A stretch of DNA of 64,000 bases from an uncultured Chryseobacterium sp. (GCF_936933875.1 NZ_CAKZIK010000070.1:6634-70633), one strand, 5' to 3'. Numbered from the stretch's first letter, positions 50,312 through 58,698 are shown. Notes: generated from the letters alone by a model not told the origin. A program made the numbers and translations.

Positions 50312-51142
50312 ATGAATAAGATAAAATTGGCTTTGCTGGATATGAACAATAACCACGCAAACCAAGGAATGAAGAATATCCGCGAAATTTCACAGCAGTT
50401 TAAGGAAACTTCTGCAGAAAATGTAGAAATTACCGTTTTCGATGTGCGTTACAAAAACGAAATGCCCAATGTAGAAGATTTCGATATTTTTATTTCTTCG
50501 GGAGGTCCGGGAAATCCGCATCGTGAAGGATATGAATGGGAACAGAAATTTGCAGATTTTTTGAATAAAGTTTGGGAGCACAATAAAAACTCGGAACAGA
50601 AAAAGTTTTTGTTTTTGATTTGTCACTCTTTCCAATTGGCAAGTATTCACTGGAGACTGGGCAATATTTGTAAAAGAAAGTCCTACTCTTTCGGTGTAAT
50701 GCCAATTCATAAAACGTATCAGGGAGAAAATGATTTTCTGCTGAAAAATCTTCCGGAACCCTTTTATGCAGTAGATTCCAGAGCGTATCAGTTCATCGAA
50801 CCTGACCATAAAAAACTGGATGAAATGGGCATGAAAATCGTAGGTTTGGAAAAAGTTCGTCCGCACATTCATTTAGAAAGAGCAGTGATGGCGATTCGTT
50901 TTTCTGAGGAAATTTTTGGGACACAGTTTCATCCGGAAGCCAATCCGGAAGGGATGATTGAAAACCTGAAAGACGACAAAAATAAAAATGCCATGATCGA
51001 AAACTACGGCATGGAAAAATATCTGGAAACCCTTGACAGAATGGACGATCCCGATAAAATTTTGTTAACACAGGCGCAAATTTTGCCAAGATTCCTTCAG
51101 AACGCAGCTGAACAGATTACGAAGGTTTACGAAATGGCTTGA
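50312..51142 (+). CDS. Class I glutamine amidotransferase-like protein
   Basis: The 276-residue GATase1-fold protein carries a complete triad: Cys104 in FLICHSFQLA, His207 and Glu209 in GTQFHPEANPEG. ISSGGPGNPH (61-70) is the oxyanion-side loop of the GMP synthase-like group. The nucleophile elbow lacks the usual Gly after Cys-x (CHS instead of CxG), so glutaminase activity may be changed or the protein may hydrolyse a gamma-glutamyl bond. It lies 45 bp after the YbdK-type ligase. A terminator follows, so it probably closes the main transcript. Confidence 0.86.
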   Translation: MNKIKLALLDMNNNHANQGMKNIREISQQFKETSAENVEITVFDVRYKNEMPNVEDFDIFISSGGPGNPHREGYEWEQKFADFLNKVWEHNKNSEQKKFLFLICHSFQLASIHWRLGNICKRKSYSFGVMPIHKTYQGENDFLLKNLPEPFYAVDSRAYQFIEPDHKKLDEMGMKIVGLEKVRPHIHLERAVMAIRFSEEIFGTQFHPEANPEGMIENLKDDKNKNAMIENYGMEKYLETLDRMDDPDKILLTQAQILPRFLQNAAEQITKVYEMA

Positions 51143-51168
51143 AGAGCAAAAGACAAATAATACACCTT

Positions 51169-51198
51169 CGGCAGGCTTTTTTTGCCTGTCGTATTTTT
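51169..51198 (+). terminator. Terminator after the amidotransferase-like gene
   Basis: CGGCAGGC and GCCTGTCG pair (one G-T) around seven T residues, then TATTTTTT follows. Confidence 0.75.
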
Positions 51199-51218
51199 TA
51201 ATTTCACAAAACACCAAT

Positions 51219-52403
51219 ATGATTCCGAAGTACAGAAAACAGTTCAACCAAGAATATTCAAAGGAAAAATACGAGGCTTTAAAAGCCGATCTTACACAAA
51301 GAGCCGGAACAGAAACACTTTTCAGAATTTCTGAAAGCCCTATTTTCCTTAGCAAAGATTTTAAAAACAAGCTCGATGAAGCCTGCGAAAGCATCATTGA
51401 TCAAATTAAAACAATGTCTCCTGAAGAATTGGCGAAAGCAGTTCCGGCAAACTGTAATGTTCCAAATGATACGAATAAACCACATTTTTTGGCCATCGAT
51501 TTTGGAATCTGCAAAAATGAAAAAGGTGAAATAGAACCGCAGCTTATTGAACTTCAGGCTTTTCCAACACTGTATGCTTTTCAGGAAGAATATGAGGAGG
51601 CTGTTTCGGACGCTTTTCCTTTCCTGAAAAATTTGAGAAATTCGCTTCCAAAAGACGAATACATTCAATATTTAAAAGACGTCATTGTTGCCGATGAAAA
51701 TCCGGAAAACGTTGTTCTGATGGAAATTTATCCCGACAAACAGAAAACCAATATCGATTTTGCTTTAACCGAAAAATATTTAGGAATTAAAACGGTTTGC
51801 TTAACAAAAGTAAAAAAAGAAGGCAAAAAACTGTTCTACGAAAATGATGGAAAACTGGTTCAGATTAAAAGAATTTACAACCGCGTGATTTTTGACGAAC
51901 TCGACAGAATTCCTGACTTAAAAACGGAATTCGATTTCCGTGAAGAAGCCGATGTAACTTGGGTTACGCATCCGAATTGGTTCTTTAAAGTTTCAAAATA
52001 TATTCTTCCAAAACTGAATCACGCTTACGTTCCGAAAAGTTATTTCTTAAACGAATTTCCTGCCGAAGAAAAATTAGAAAATTTTGTGCTGAAACCTTTG
52101 TTTTCATTTGCAGGAAGCGGTATAAATCTGAATCCGACGAAGCAGGACATTGACCGGATCTGTGACAAAGAACATTACATCATGCAGCGTAAGGTCAGCT
52201 ATGAACCGCTTTTCAAAGACATTAACGGTGAATTTTCAAAAGCGGAAATCAGGATGCTGTATTTTTGGAAAGAAAATGAGGAAAACCCTGTATTAATGGA
52301 CAATCTCGCACGTATGACAAAAGTTGCTATGGCGAATGTAGATTTCAACAAAAAAGATGCGATTTGGATTGGAAGTTCGATTGCTTTTTTTGATAAAGAG
52401 TAA
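51219..52403 (+). CDS. ATP-grasp-like protein 3
   Basis: The 394-residue protein has segments recalling circularly permuted or glutathionylspermidine-synthase-like ATP-grasps: QLIELQAFPTLYAFQEEY (about 107-124) and LENFVLKPLFSFAGSGINLNP (about 287-307), the latter resembling the ATP-binding lysine and glycine loop. KAEIRMLYFW and MDNLARMTKVAM near the end fit a metal-binding strand. I am less sure of its family than for the other two. It follows the amidotransferase-like gene after a terminator, so it may be read separately or by read-through. Confidence 0.65.
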   Translation: MIPKYRKQFNQEYSKEKYEALKADLTQRAGTETLFRISESPIFLSKDFKNKLDEACESIIDQIKTMSPEELAKAVPANCNVPNDTNKPHFLAIDFGICKNEKGEIEPQLIELQAFPTLYAFQEEYEEAVSDAFPFLKNLRNSLPKDEYIQYLKDVIVADENPENVVLMEIYPDKQKTNIDFALTEKYLGIKTVCLTKVKKEGKKLFYENDGKLVQIKRIYNRVIFDELDRIPDLKTEFDFREEADVTWVTHPNWFFKVSKYILPKLNHAYVPKSYFLNEFPAEEKLENFVLKPLFSFAGSGINLNPTKQDIDRICDKEHYIMQRKVSYEPLFKDINGEFSKAEIRMLYFWKENEENPVLMDNLARMTKVAMANVDFNKKDAIWIGSSIAFFDKE

Positions 52404-52434
52404 TTTGATTTAAAGTTTTATTATGGAAATATAT

Positions 52435-52465
52435 TTGTTTATTTCAAAATAAAGTAATTACTTTG
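52435..52465 (+). promoter_or_regulatory. Promoter of the mazEF-type operon with an overlapping palindromic operator
   Basis: TTG at 52435-52437 and TTACTTTG at 52458-52465, 20 bp apart, form a promoter with one mismatch in the -7 box. A perfect 14-bp palindrome AAAGTAATTACTTT (52451-52464) overlaps the -7 box, the expected place for toxin-antitoxin autoregulation. Confidence 0.55.
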
Positions 52466-52485
52466 TAATAACAATAAAATTAGAA

Positions 52486-52731
52486 ATGGAACTTTCAGTA
52501 ATCAATATCGGAAATTCAAAAGGAATCAGACTTTCAAAAACAATTCTGGAAAAATATAATATTCAGGATAAAATCGAACTTGTTCTGGAAAAAGGTTTCA
52601 TAGTACTCAAACCTAAGGTAGAACCAAGAAAAGGCTGGGAAAAGGCATTCAAAAAAATGCATAAAAACAATGATGATCAGCTTTTAATTGATGATGTTTT
52701 CGAAGATGAAAATTTTGAAGAATGGAACTGA
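52486..52731 (+). CDS. mazE: MazE-like antitoxin (AbrB fold)
   Basis: The 81-residue protein starts with the swapped-hairpin DNA-binding pattern MELSVINIGNSKGIRLSKTIL, and IELVLEKGFIVLKP follows as the second strand pair. The acidic C-terminal tail (LIDDVFEDENFEEWN) should bind and block the toxin. The toxin gene overlaps the last 10 bp, indicating coupled translation. By family knowledge the complex should repress its own promoter. Confidence 0.9.
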   Translation: MELSVINIGNSKGIRLSKTILEKYNIQDKIELVLEKGFIVLKPKVEPRKGWEKAFKKMHKNNDDQLLIDDVFEDENFEEWN

Positions 52732-53045
52732 ATCAGTATGAAGTAGTTCTGGTAAACTTGGATCCTACAATTGGAAGTGAAGTAAAGAAAACACGCCCTT
52801 GCGTAATTTTGTCTCCAAACGAAATGAATAAATTTCTACAGACCATTATTATAGCACCATTAACAGGCACTTCAAAAAAATGTCCAACGAGAATTGAGGT
52901 TAAAGGTAATACAACAAAAAGTTGGGTAATGATTGATCAAATAAGAACTGTTGACAGAAAGAGGATTATTAAAATCTTTGGAAAGCTTACCGAAAAAGAA
53001 ATTCTACAAATCAAAAATGTAATACAGGAAACTTTTGTGAATTAA
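52722..53045 (+). CDS. mazF: MazF/PemK-like mRNA interferase toxin
   Basis: The 107-residue ribonuclease is predicted to cleave single-stranded RNA at short sites. The fold signature is VVLVNLDPTIGSEVKKTRPCVILSPNEMN (8-36), where the SEVKKTRP segment carries the conserved catalytic arginine. IIIAPLTGTSKKCPTRIEV and MIDQIRTVDRKRI follow. Target sequence cannot be told. It overlaps the antitoxin gene by 10 bp and is followed by a terminator. No nearby integrase or transposase marks it as a recent arrival. Confidence 0.92.
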   Translation: MELNQYEVVLVNLDPTIGSEVKKTRPCVILSPNEMNKFLQTIIIAPLTGTSKKCPTRIEVKGNTTKSWVMIDQIRTVDRKRIIKIFGKLTEKEILQIKNVIQETFVN

Positions 53046-53056
53046 ATATTTTTCTT

Positions 53057-53085
53057 AAATGCTCTACAACAGAGCATTTTTTATT
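53057..53085 (+). terminator. Terminator after the toxin gene
   Basis: AAATGCTCT and AGAGCATTT form a 9-bp stem with an ACAAC loop and a T-rich tail. Confidence 0.8.
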
Positions 53086-53095
53086 TTGTTTGCTT

Positions 53096-53103
53096 TAATT
53101 TTG
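53096..53103 (+). promoter_or_regulatory. Candidate -7 box of the FUSC gene
   Basis: TAATTTTG lies 4 bp before the ATG at 53108; -33 not clear. Confidence 0.45.
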
Positions 53104-53107
53104 CAGC

Positions 53108-55348
53108 ATGAATTATTCAGCAGAACTGAAAAAATTTGTTACCAGTCAGTATGTTTACTCCGGAGTTCGCATTGCTTTGGCAATCGTGATTCCAAGTTTA
53201 ATATTGGCGTATTTTGGTTTGCTGAAAGAGTATTTTCTTTTTCCTTTGGCAACCAGTTTTGTGGGATTAACAGACCAACCCGGTCCTTTTATTAGACGAA
53301 GAAACGCGCTGATTCTTGCCATTATTTGTTTTATTACCGTTGCTGCTATTGCTAGTGTTTTGAAAGATTTTCCGCCTTTGATTTTTCTTGAAATCATTGT
53401 TTTCGGGATGTTTTTTTCGATGATTGGCGTTTACGGACAACGTTTGGCTGCAGTAGGTGGCTTAACATTAGTTGTATTTTCAATCTTTATCGATGGACAT
53501 TTAACCGGTGCTAATATTTTGAAAAGCTTGCTGATTTTTTCGGCGGGATGCATTTGGTTTTTGTTGATTTTCTTCGTGGTGACGAAACTTCAGCCTTACA
53601 AACTTGCAGGACAAATGATTGGAGAGAATTATTTGGAACTGGCAGATTACCTCCGAATTAAAGCCAAATTCTATCTTAAAAATCCGGATTTTGGAGGTTT
53701 ATATCAGGAAGTAATTGCAAAGCAGGTTGTCATCAAAAATCTGCAGGAAGAAACCCGCGAAATGGTTTTCAAAACAAGAACCATCGTTAATGAATCCACT
53801 ACAACAAGCCGAATTCTAATGCTGATGTTTTTGAATTCTATCGATTTGTATGAAAAACTCATGACTTCAGACCAAGACTACAACAAAATTCATGAAAGTT
53901 TTGACAACTCTGAAGTTCTTGAAAAAATTCACCATTATTTGGTGATTTTGGCCGAAGAAATTACCAATATCGGCATTGCTCTTCAGGGAAATATCAAAAC
54001 GAAATCTATTTACAATATTGAAGCAGAACATCAAAAAATTTATGATGTATATTTTGAGGTAAGAAATCGGGAAATGTCTGCAGATACGCTGGAAAGCTTC
54101 ATGGCGTTAAGAATGATTTTGGTTCGGATAAATGAAATTACTGAGGATGTAAAAACCAATTACAAAGTGCTGGCTCAAGACAAAAAACTTGCAAAAAGCC
54201 TTTCAACCGGACTGGATTATGACAAATTTGTTCCGAAGCAGGAAAAACTCAATTCCAAAGTCTTTTTAAACAACTTTTCACTGAAATCTTCACATTTTCG
54301 ACATGCTGTTCGGATAACCGTTGCGCTTTTGCTGGGGTATGCGTTTTCGAAACTACATTTTCTCGGAATTGGGCATTCTTACTGGATTCTCATTACCATT
54401 ATCGCGATTATGAGGCCCGCTTACAGTACAACAAAGCACAGAAATTTGCTTCGTCTTTACGGAACTTTCGCCGGAGCTGTAATTGCTTATCTTCTGCTCA
54501 CTTTTGTTCACAACAATACCGTTTTACTGTTTATAATGCTTTCGAGCATGATTTTGTGTTTTGCTTTGTTGAAAGGAAAATATTCTTGGGCTGTTTTCTT
54601 CATGACAATTTACATCTTCATCGCGTTTAATTTTATGAGTCCGGGAAACGTGAACGGAATTTTTAAAGATCGAATTATCGATACTGCCATTGCCGGAATT
54701 ATTGCTTTTTTAGTTGCTTATTTCGTGCTTCCTGTTTGGGAACATACCCAGAACAGAAATTTAATGAAAGCATCCGCAAAAGCCAATTTGAGCTATTTTG
54801 ATGAAGTCATTAATCGGTTTGAAGACCCCGGAAATCAATCTGAAACTTATAAAATTAAAAGAAAAGATGCGATTATCAGCATGGCGAATCTTTCAGATAA
54901 TTTCCAGCGCATGCTTTCCGACCCAAAAAACCAGCAAAGAAAAATGGAAACCGTGCATCAGTTTGTGAACACAGCACATTTAATTACAGCTTACACTGCT
55001 TCTCTTTCACAATATTCAAACTCCGGAAATCAGTTTCCGGAAATAGATATGGAAAGCTGGGACAGAAAAATCTCAGCTGAACTTTCCCGCACAAAAGCAC
55101 TTTTGGCAGAAGAAACTTTTGATGAAAACATCAAACATGAAAGTAAAATTAAGCCCGAAGATGCAGTGGAAGAATTATTACTGAAAAGAAAAACTGAGAT
55201 TGAGGAAAACGAGTTTTTTGATATACGTGATCCACAAAGGTTAACCAAACTTACTGAACTTAAAAATATCCGCGAAATTCTGGAACTGCTGTACGACGTT
55301 GCCCGCGAACAGAGAAAAGTAACAGAAAACTACGTGAAAATTGTCTAG
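53108..55348 (+). CDS. FUSC/YccS-type inner-membrane protein
   Basis: The 746-residue protein has two membrane blocks (about 15-165 and 395-535), each with several helices, and two cytoplasmic helical domains. This is the layout of FUSC/YccS transporters thought to export aromatic acids or other small molecules. RPAYSTTKHRNLLRLYGTFAGAVIAYLLL (about 436-464) is a recognisable FUSC signature. It may act with an outer-membrane partner, none of which is in the window. It ends 4 bp inside the convergent phosphopantetheinyl transferase gene. Confidence 0.9.
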   Translation: MNYSAELKKFVTSQYVYSGVRIALAIVIPSLILAYFGLLKEYFLFPLATSFVGLTDQPGPFIRRRNALILAIICFITVAAIASVLKDFPPLIFLEIIVFGMFFSMIGVYGQRLAAVGGLTLVVFSIFIDGHLTGANILKSLLIFSAGCIWFLLIFFVVTKLQPYKLAGQMIGENYLELADYLRIKAKFYLKNPDFGGLYQEVIAKQVVIKNLQEETREMVFKTRTIVNESTTTSRILMLMFLNSIDLYEKLMTSDQDYNKIHESFDNSEVLEKIHHYLVILAEEITNIGIALQGNIKTKSIYNIEAEHQKIYDVYFEVRNREMSADTLESFMALRMILVRINEITEDVKTNYKVLAQDKKLAKSLSTGLDYDKFVPKQEKLNSKVFLNNFSLKSSHFRHAVRITVALLLGYAFSKLHFLGIGHSYWILITIIAIMRPAYSTTKHRNLLRLYGTFAGAVIAYLLLTFVHNNTVLLFIMLSSMILCFALLKGKYSWAVFFMTIYIFIAFNFMSPGNVNGIFKDRIIDTAIAGIIAFLVAYFVLPVWEHTQNRNLMKASAKANLSYFDEVINRFEDPGNQSETYKIKRKDAIISMANLSDNFQRMLSDPKNQQRKMETVHQFVNTAHLITAYTASLSQYSNSGNQFPEIDMESWDRKISAELSRTKALLAEETFDENIKHESKIKPEDAVEELLLKRKTEIEENEFFDIRDPQRLTKLTELKNIREILELLYDVAREQRKVTENYVKIV

Positions 55349-56004
55349 AAAGGACTTTCCGGCTGAATTTTGTAATGAATTTGATGATTTTCCTCAATAA
55401 TCGCAAAGAAAAATTCTTCAATTCTGAAAACTCTCGCAATGTAGCGGTCTTCAAAACTATCATCGAAAACGCGGCATTTGATCTCAGATAAATCATTCAA
55501 ACTGAATTGTTCCACCTCGTAATAATCTTTCAAAGACCAATATTTTGAGGGATGAAGTTTGTACAATGCTTCTTTAATGACCCAAATGACGGTAATCATT
55601 TCCACCTCATCTTCGTTTTCTGTCCAAGAGATTTCATTGGGATGAAGAAATTTATGTTTGATTTTAAGAATTTTAGGCATTATTTTCTCCAGATCAATCC
55701 CTACTCTTTTCTGCGAAATCGCCAATGAAGCAAAAGGATACGAATGGGTGATGGAAATAAAGGCGTCTTTTGGCTCAAGATAAGGTTGACCGATGGTTTT
55801 ATACAGGATTTTATGTTCGGGCTTTATCATTTTCAAAAGCTTCCGAATCATCAGATATTCCTTGATTTTTTTAGGATGAAATTTTTGAACGCGTTCTAGA
55901 TTTTCTTCTTCAACCAACTCTTGCTCATTAAAAGAATCGGCTTCATCGAACTTCCAAAAAAGAATAGTCGCGTTATCGTCGGTAAAATCCTGATAAAAAG
56001 GCAT
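55345..56004 (-). CDS. 4'-phosphopantetheinyl transferase superfamily protein
   Basis: This Sfp/AcpT-like enzyme attaches phosphopantetheine to carrier proteins. The ATG at 56004 gives 219 residues starting MPFYQDF; the frame is open 27 codons further upstream but encodes nothing family-like. Metal ligands appear as Asp104 and Glu106 in VGIDLEK and Glu145 in WVIKEALYK. ISITHSYPFASLAIS (83-97) is the CoA-binding strand. It is likely the ACP-activating enzyme of the cell or one for a secondary pathway; no PKS or NRPS gene is in the window. Confidence 0.88.
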   Translation of the reverse strand: MPFYQDFTDDNATILFWKFDEADSFNEQELVEEENLERVQKFHPKKIKEYLMIRKLLKMIKPEHKILYKTIGQPYLEPKDAFISITHSYPFASLAISQKRVGIDLEKIMPKILKIKHKFLHPNEISWTENEDEVEMITVIWVIKEALYKLHPSKYWSLKDYYEVEQFSLNDLSEIKCRVFDDSFEDRYIARVFRIEEFFFAIIEENHQIHYKIQPESPF

Positions 56005-56102
56005 TTTTTGCAGTGCAATAATTAGTTCGTAAATTTGCAAAAAATTTTCGGATAAAAAATCTGAAAAGCGCGTGAAATTAATCACAAAATATATTAAAAT
56101 CT

Positions 56103-57416
56103 ATGGAAACTACAACACAATACGTTCCTTACAAAGTGAAGGACATTTCCCTAGCAGAATGGGGAAGAAAAGAAATTGAATTAGCGGAAGCTGAAATGCC
56201 TGGTTTGATGGCTATTCGTGAAGAGTATGGTCCCTCTCAACCACTTAAAGGTGCAAGAATTGCGGGATGTCTTCACATGACGATCCAAACTGCTGTTTTG
56301 ATCGAAACTTTGGTAGCGCTTGGAGCTGATGTAACCTGGTCTTCTTGTAATATTTTCTCTACTCAGGATCATGCTGCTGCTGCAATTGCTGCTGCTGGGA
56401 TTCCAGTTTACGCTTGGAAAGGAATGAATGAAGAGGAATTCGACTGGTGTATTGAGCAGACTCTTTTCTTTGGTGAAGACAGAAAACCATTGAACATGAT
56501 TTTGGATGACGGTGGAGATTTAACGAACATGGTTTTTGACAGATATCCGGAATTAACAAAAGACATTAAAGGTCTTTCTGAAGAAACAACTACCGGCGTT
56601 CACAGATTGTACGAAAGAATGGAAAATGGAACTTTGGTGATGCCTGCAATTAACGTAAACGATTCTGTAACAAAATCAAAATTCGATAACAAATACGGAT
56701 GTAGAGAATCTGCCGTAGATGCTATCAGAAGAGCAACTGACGTGATGTTGGCCGGAAAAAGAGTTGTAGTTTGCGGTTTTGGTGATGTGGGTAAAGGAAC
56801 TGCGGCTTCTTTCAGAGGTGCAGGTTCTATTGTTACTGTTACGGAAATCGACCCAATTTGTGCGCTTCAGGCTGCAATGGAAGGTTACGAAGTAAAAAAA
56901 CTGGATACTGTAATTGAAACTGCAGATATCATCATTACCACTACTGGTAACTTCAACATTGTAAAAGGAGAACACTTCAAAAAAATGAAGGATAAAACCA
57001 TCGTTTGCAACATCGGACACTTCGATAACGAAATCGATATGGCTTGGTTGAACGCAAACTACGGAGCTACAAAATCTACAGTAAAACCACAGGTTGATAT
57101 CTATAATGTAGATGGAAACGATATCATTATTCTTGCTGAAGGACGTTTGGTAAACCTTGGTTGCGCAACTGGTCACCCAAGTTTTGTAATGAGTAACTCT
57201 TTTTCTAACCAAACTTTGGCACAGATTGAACTTTGGACAAACAGCGATGCTTACGAAAACCAAGTGTATATGTTGCCAAAAAAACTGGACGAAAAAGTAG
57301 CCATGCTTCACCTGAAAAAAATAGGTGTAGAATTGGAAACGCTTTCTCCGGAACAGGCAAAATACATTGGTGTAGAGGTTGAAGGACCTTACAAACCGGA
57401 ATATTACAGATACTAG
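56103..57416 (+). CDS. ahcY: Adenosylhomocysteinase
   Basis: This NAD-dependent enzyme splits S-adenosylhomocysteine into adenosine and homocysteine in the methyl cycle. The 437-residue length is typical. It has GCLHMTIQTAVLIETLVALGA (about 56-76), SCNIFSTQDHAAAAIA, the NAD loop GFGDVGKGTAASFRGAG (about 223-239) and a C-terminal MLPKKLDEKVAMLHL with PYKPEYYRY at the end. I saw no SAH riboswitch in the roughly 100-bp leader. It is monocistronic with a strong terminator. Confidence 0.97.
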   Translation: METTTQYVPYKVKDISLAEWGRKEIELAEAEMPGLMAIREEYGPSQPLKGARIAGCLHMTIQTAVLIETLVALGADVTWSSCNIFSTQDHAAAAIAAAGIPVYAWKGMNEEEFDWCIEQTLFFGEDRKPLNMILDDGGDLTNMVFDRYPELTKDIKGLSEETTTGVHRLYERMENGTLVMPAINVNDSVTKSKFDNKYGCRESAVDAIRRATDVMLAGKRVVVCGFGDVGKGTAASFRGAGSIVTVTEIDPICALQAAMEGYEVKKLDTVIETADIIITTTGNFNIVKGEHFKKMKDKTIVCNIGHFDNEIDMAWLNANYGATKSTVKPQVDIYNVDGNDIIILAEGRLVNLGCATGHPSFVMSNSFSNQTLAQIELWTNSDAYENQVYMLPKKLDEKVAMLHLKKIGVELETLSPEQAKYIGVEVEGPYKPEYYRY

Positions 57417-57446
57417 AAATAAGTCTAAAGACATTCTTTAAGATAG

Positions 57447-57477
57447 AAACTCCCCGGAATTTTGGGGAGTTTTTTTT
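57447..57477 (+). terminator. Strong terminator after ahcY
   Basis: AAACTCCCC and GGGGAGTTT pair around GGAATTTT and run into eight T residues. Confidence 0.9.
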
Positions 57478-57491
57478 GTGCGAAATTTTAA

Positions 57492-57511
57492 AATACGCAA
57501 TAATACGTATT
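57492..57511. promoter_or_regulatory. Palindromic site 1, AATACG-N8-CGTATT
   Basis: AATACG at 57492-57497 and CGTATT at 57506-57511. It is nearly identical to the site at 57660-57679, with the same 8-bp spacer and both beginning with C. Candidate binding site for a dimeric regulator. Confidence 0.5.
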
Positions 57512-57622
57512 GCATAACACCTTGGTTACAAGTTACCTTTGATCAGCAAATTAAAATTCTAACAAGAGTAATAAAAACTAATAACCATTTTTTTCAAATC
57601 AAATCCTATTTCATCATCGTTC

Positions 57623-57649
57623 ACTCCCCTTTAACGGGGAGTTTTTTAA
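57623..57649 (+). terminator. Second GGGGAGT-type terminator in the spacer
   Basis: ACTCCCC and GGGGAGT pair around TTTAAC and run into a T-tract. The 57417-57807 spacer has no gene; this hairpin resembles the ahcY terminator stem and suggests an unseen small transcript or a duplicated end. Confidence 0.65.
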
Positions 57650-57659
57650 ATAAAAAGAA

Positions 57660-57679
57660 AATACGCCAAAAAACGTATT
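57660..57679. promoter_or_regulatory. Palindromic site 2, AATACG-N8-CGTATT
   Basis: AATACG at 57660-57665 and CGTATT at 57674-57679. The centre lies 168 bp from that of site 1, and the site lies about 130 bp before the secreted-protein gene at 57808. Confidence 0.5.
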
Positions 57680-57807
57680 GATTTCTTTTAACAATTGTTA
57701 GAATTTTACAAAAAGATATTAATAAAATATTTCATATTAACGGTGTTTTTCCTGTAAACCATTTAAATAGTATGAAATAATTTTACTACACACAAAACAA
57801 ATGAAGT

Positions 57808-58698
57808 ATGAAAAAAATTTACATTTTGCTTTTCTCAATGCTGTGCATTGGGGAGATCCATGCACAAGTAGGTATTAACACTACATTTCCCTCTACAACT
57901 TTAGACATCCAAGGTAAGAGTCCTTCCACAAAAGTTGAAGGTATGCTTATTCCGCGTTTTACAGGAGATGAAATTTTCAGTATGCCAATTTCCACAACCA
58001 CAGCAAACGAAGGGAACTTGGTATATGCCACTTCCGCTGCATTTACAGCAAACCAAACAGGTGTTGGTGTCAACTTAAAAGCAAAAGGATTTTATTATTG
58101 GGATGGCGCTAAATGGGTAACATTTATTAATGAAACAACCAATAACAATTACTATTCCGCAAACATAAAACCAATGAATGTAATGCTGAATGATCAAGAT
58201 ACCTATCCTTTTGAAGGAACTGAATTACAAGTTGGTACTTCGGATACAGCTATAAGACAGTTTAAATGTAATTATACTGCAGCAGAAACAAGTGGATCTA
58301 ATCCATTAAATTTTTAGTTTTGGAGTAATACTTCAAACAAACTAAACGTTCCTGCACAACTGTTGGGTTATACGATAACGATTAATCTTTCTCTAAAATA
58401 TCCAGGAAACAGTTCTAACGCTGCTGTAACACGATTTGTTGCATATTCTGGAACACCAAGCATTGCTGCAAACGGTTTGTATATGAGTGGTGGAACCAAA
58501 ATCAAAGATCTTTTCTTTAAAATTTCAAAAACAAGTGCAACAAATGTAAGAGATGAATTGGTACTTTCACCTATATTGGTTACTCAAGAAATTGTTGATA
58601 ATGGTATTTATCTATTTATGGGATCTGCAGCTGTAAGTTATTATGAGCCAATCCTAACTGTAGATTATGGTGTAGTGGATGTAACGATTCCAGACTAA
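57808..58698 (+). pseudogene. Secreted surface-type protein interrupted by one in-frame TAG
   Basis: The first open part (57808-58317) encodes a signal peptide (about 1-19, ending IHA) and QVGINTTFPSTTLDIQGKSP, the usual start of Chryseobacterium-type surface proteins; VEGMLIPRFTGDEI and GFYYWDGAKWV follow. Codon 170 (58315-58317) is TAG. Past it the same frame continues without shift for 126 codons (FWSNTSNKLN through YGVVDVTIPD) to a TAA at 58696-58698. The simplest reading is a single 296-codon gene with one nonsense change, a sequencing error or read-through. No T9SS C-terminal sorting domain is visible. It is flanked by a terminator and two palindromic sites upstream. Confidence 0.8.

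Noticed and set aside
46091..52403. Graspetide-type (RiPP) cluster
   Set aside because: No small precursor-peptide gene was found in the cluster gaps or in the 143 bp upstream, and a YbdK-type ligase is not typical of that class.
56005..56102. SAH or SAM riboswitch before ahcY
   Set aside because: The leader is short and AT-rich with no recognisable conserved core.
57478..57681. Small frame in the ahcY downstream spacer
   Set aside because: It spans two palindromic sites and a terminator hairpin; not protein-like.
57808..58698. Two separate genes rather than one interrupted gene
   Set aside because: The second part has no start of its own other than an internal TTG, lacks a signal peptide and is in the same frame directly after the TAG.
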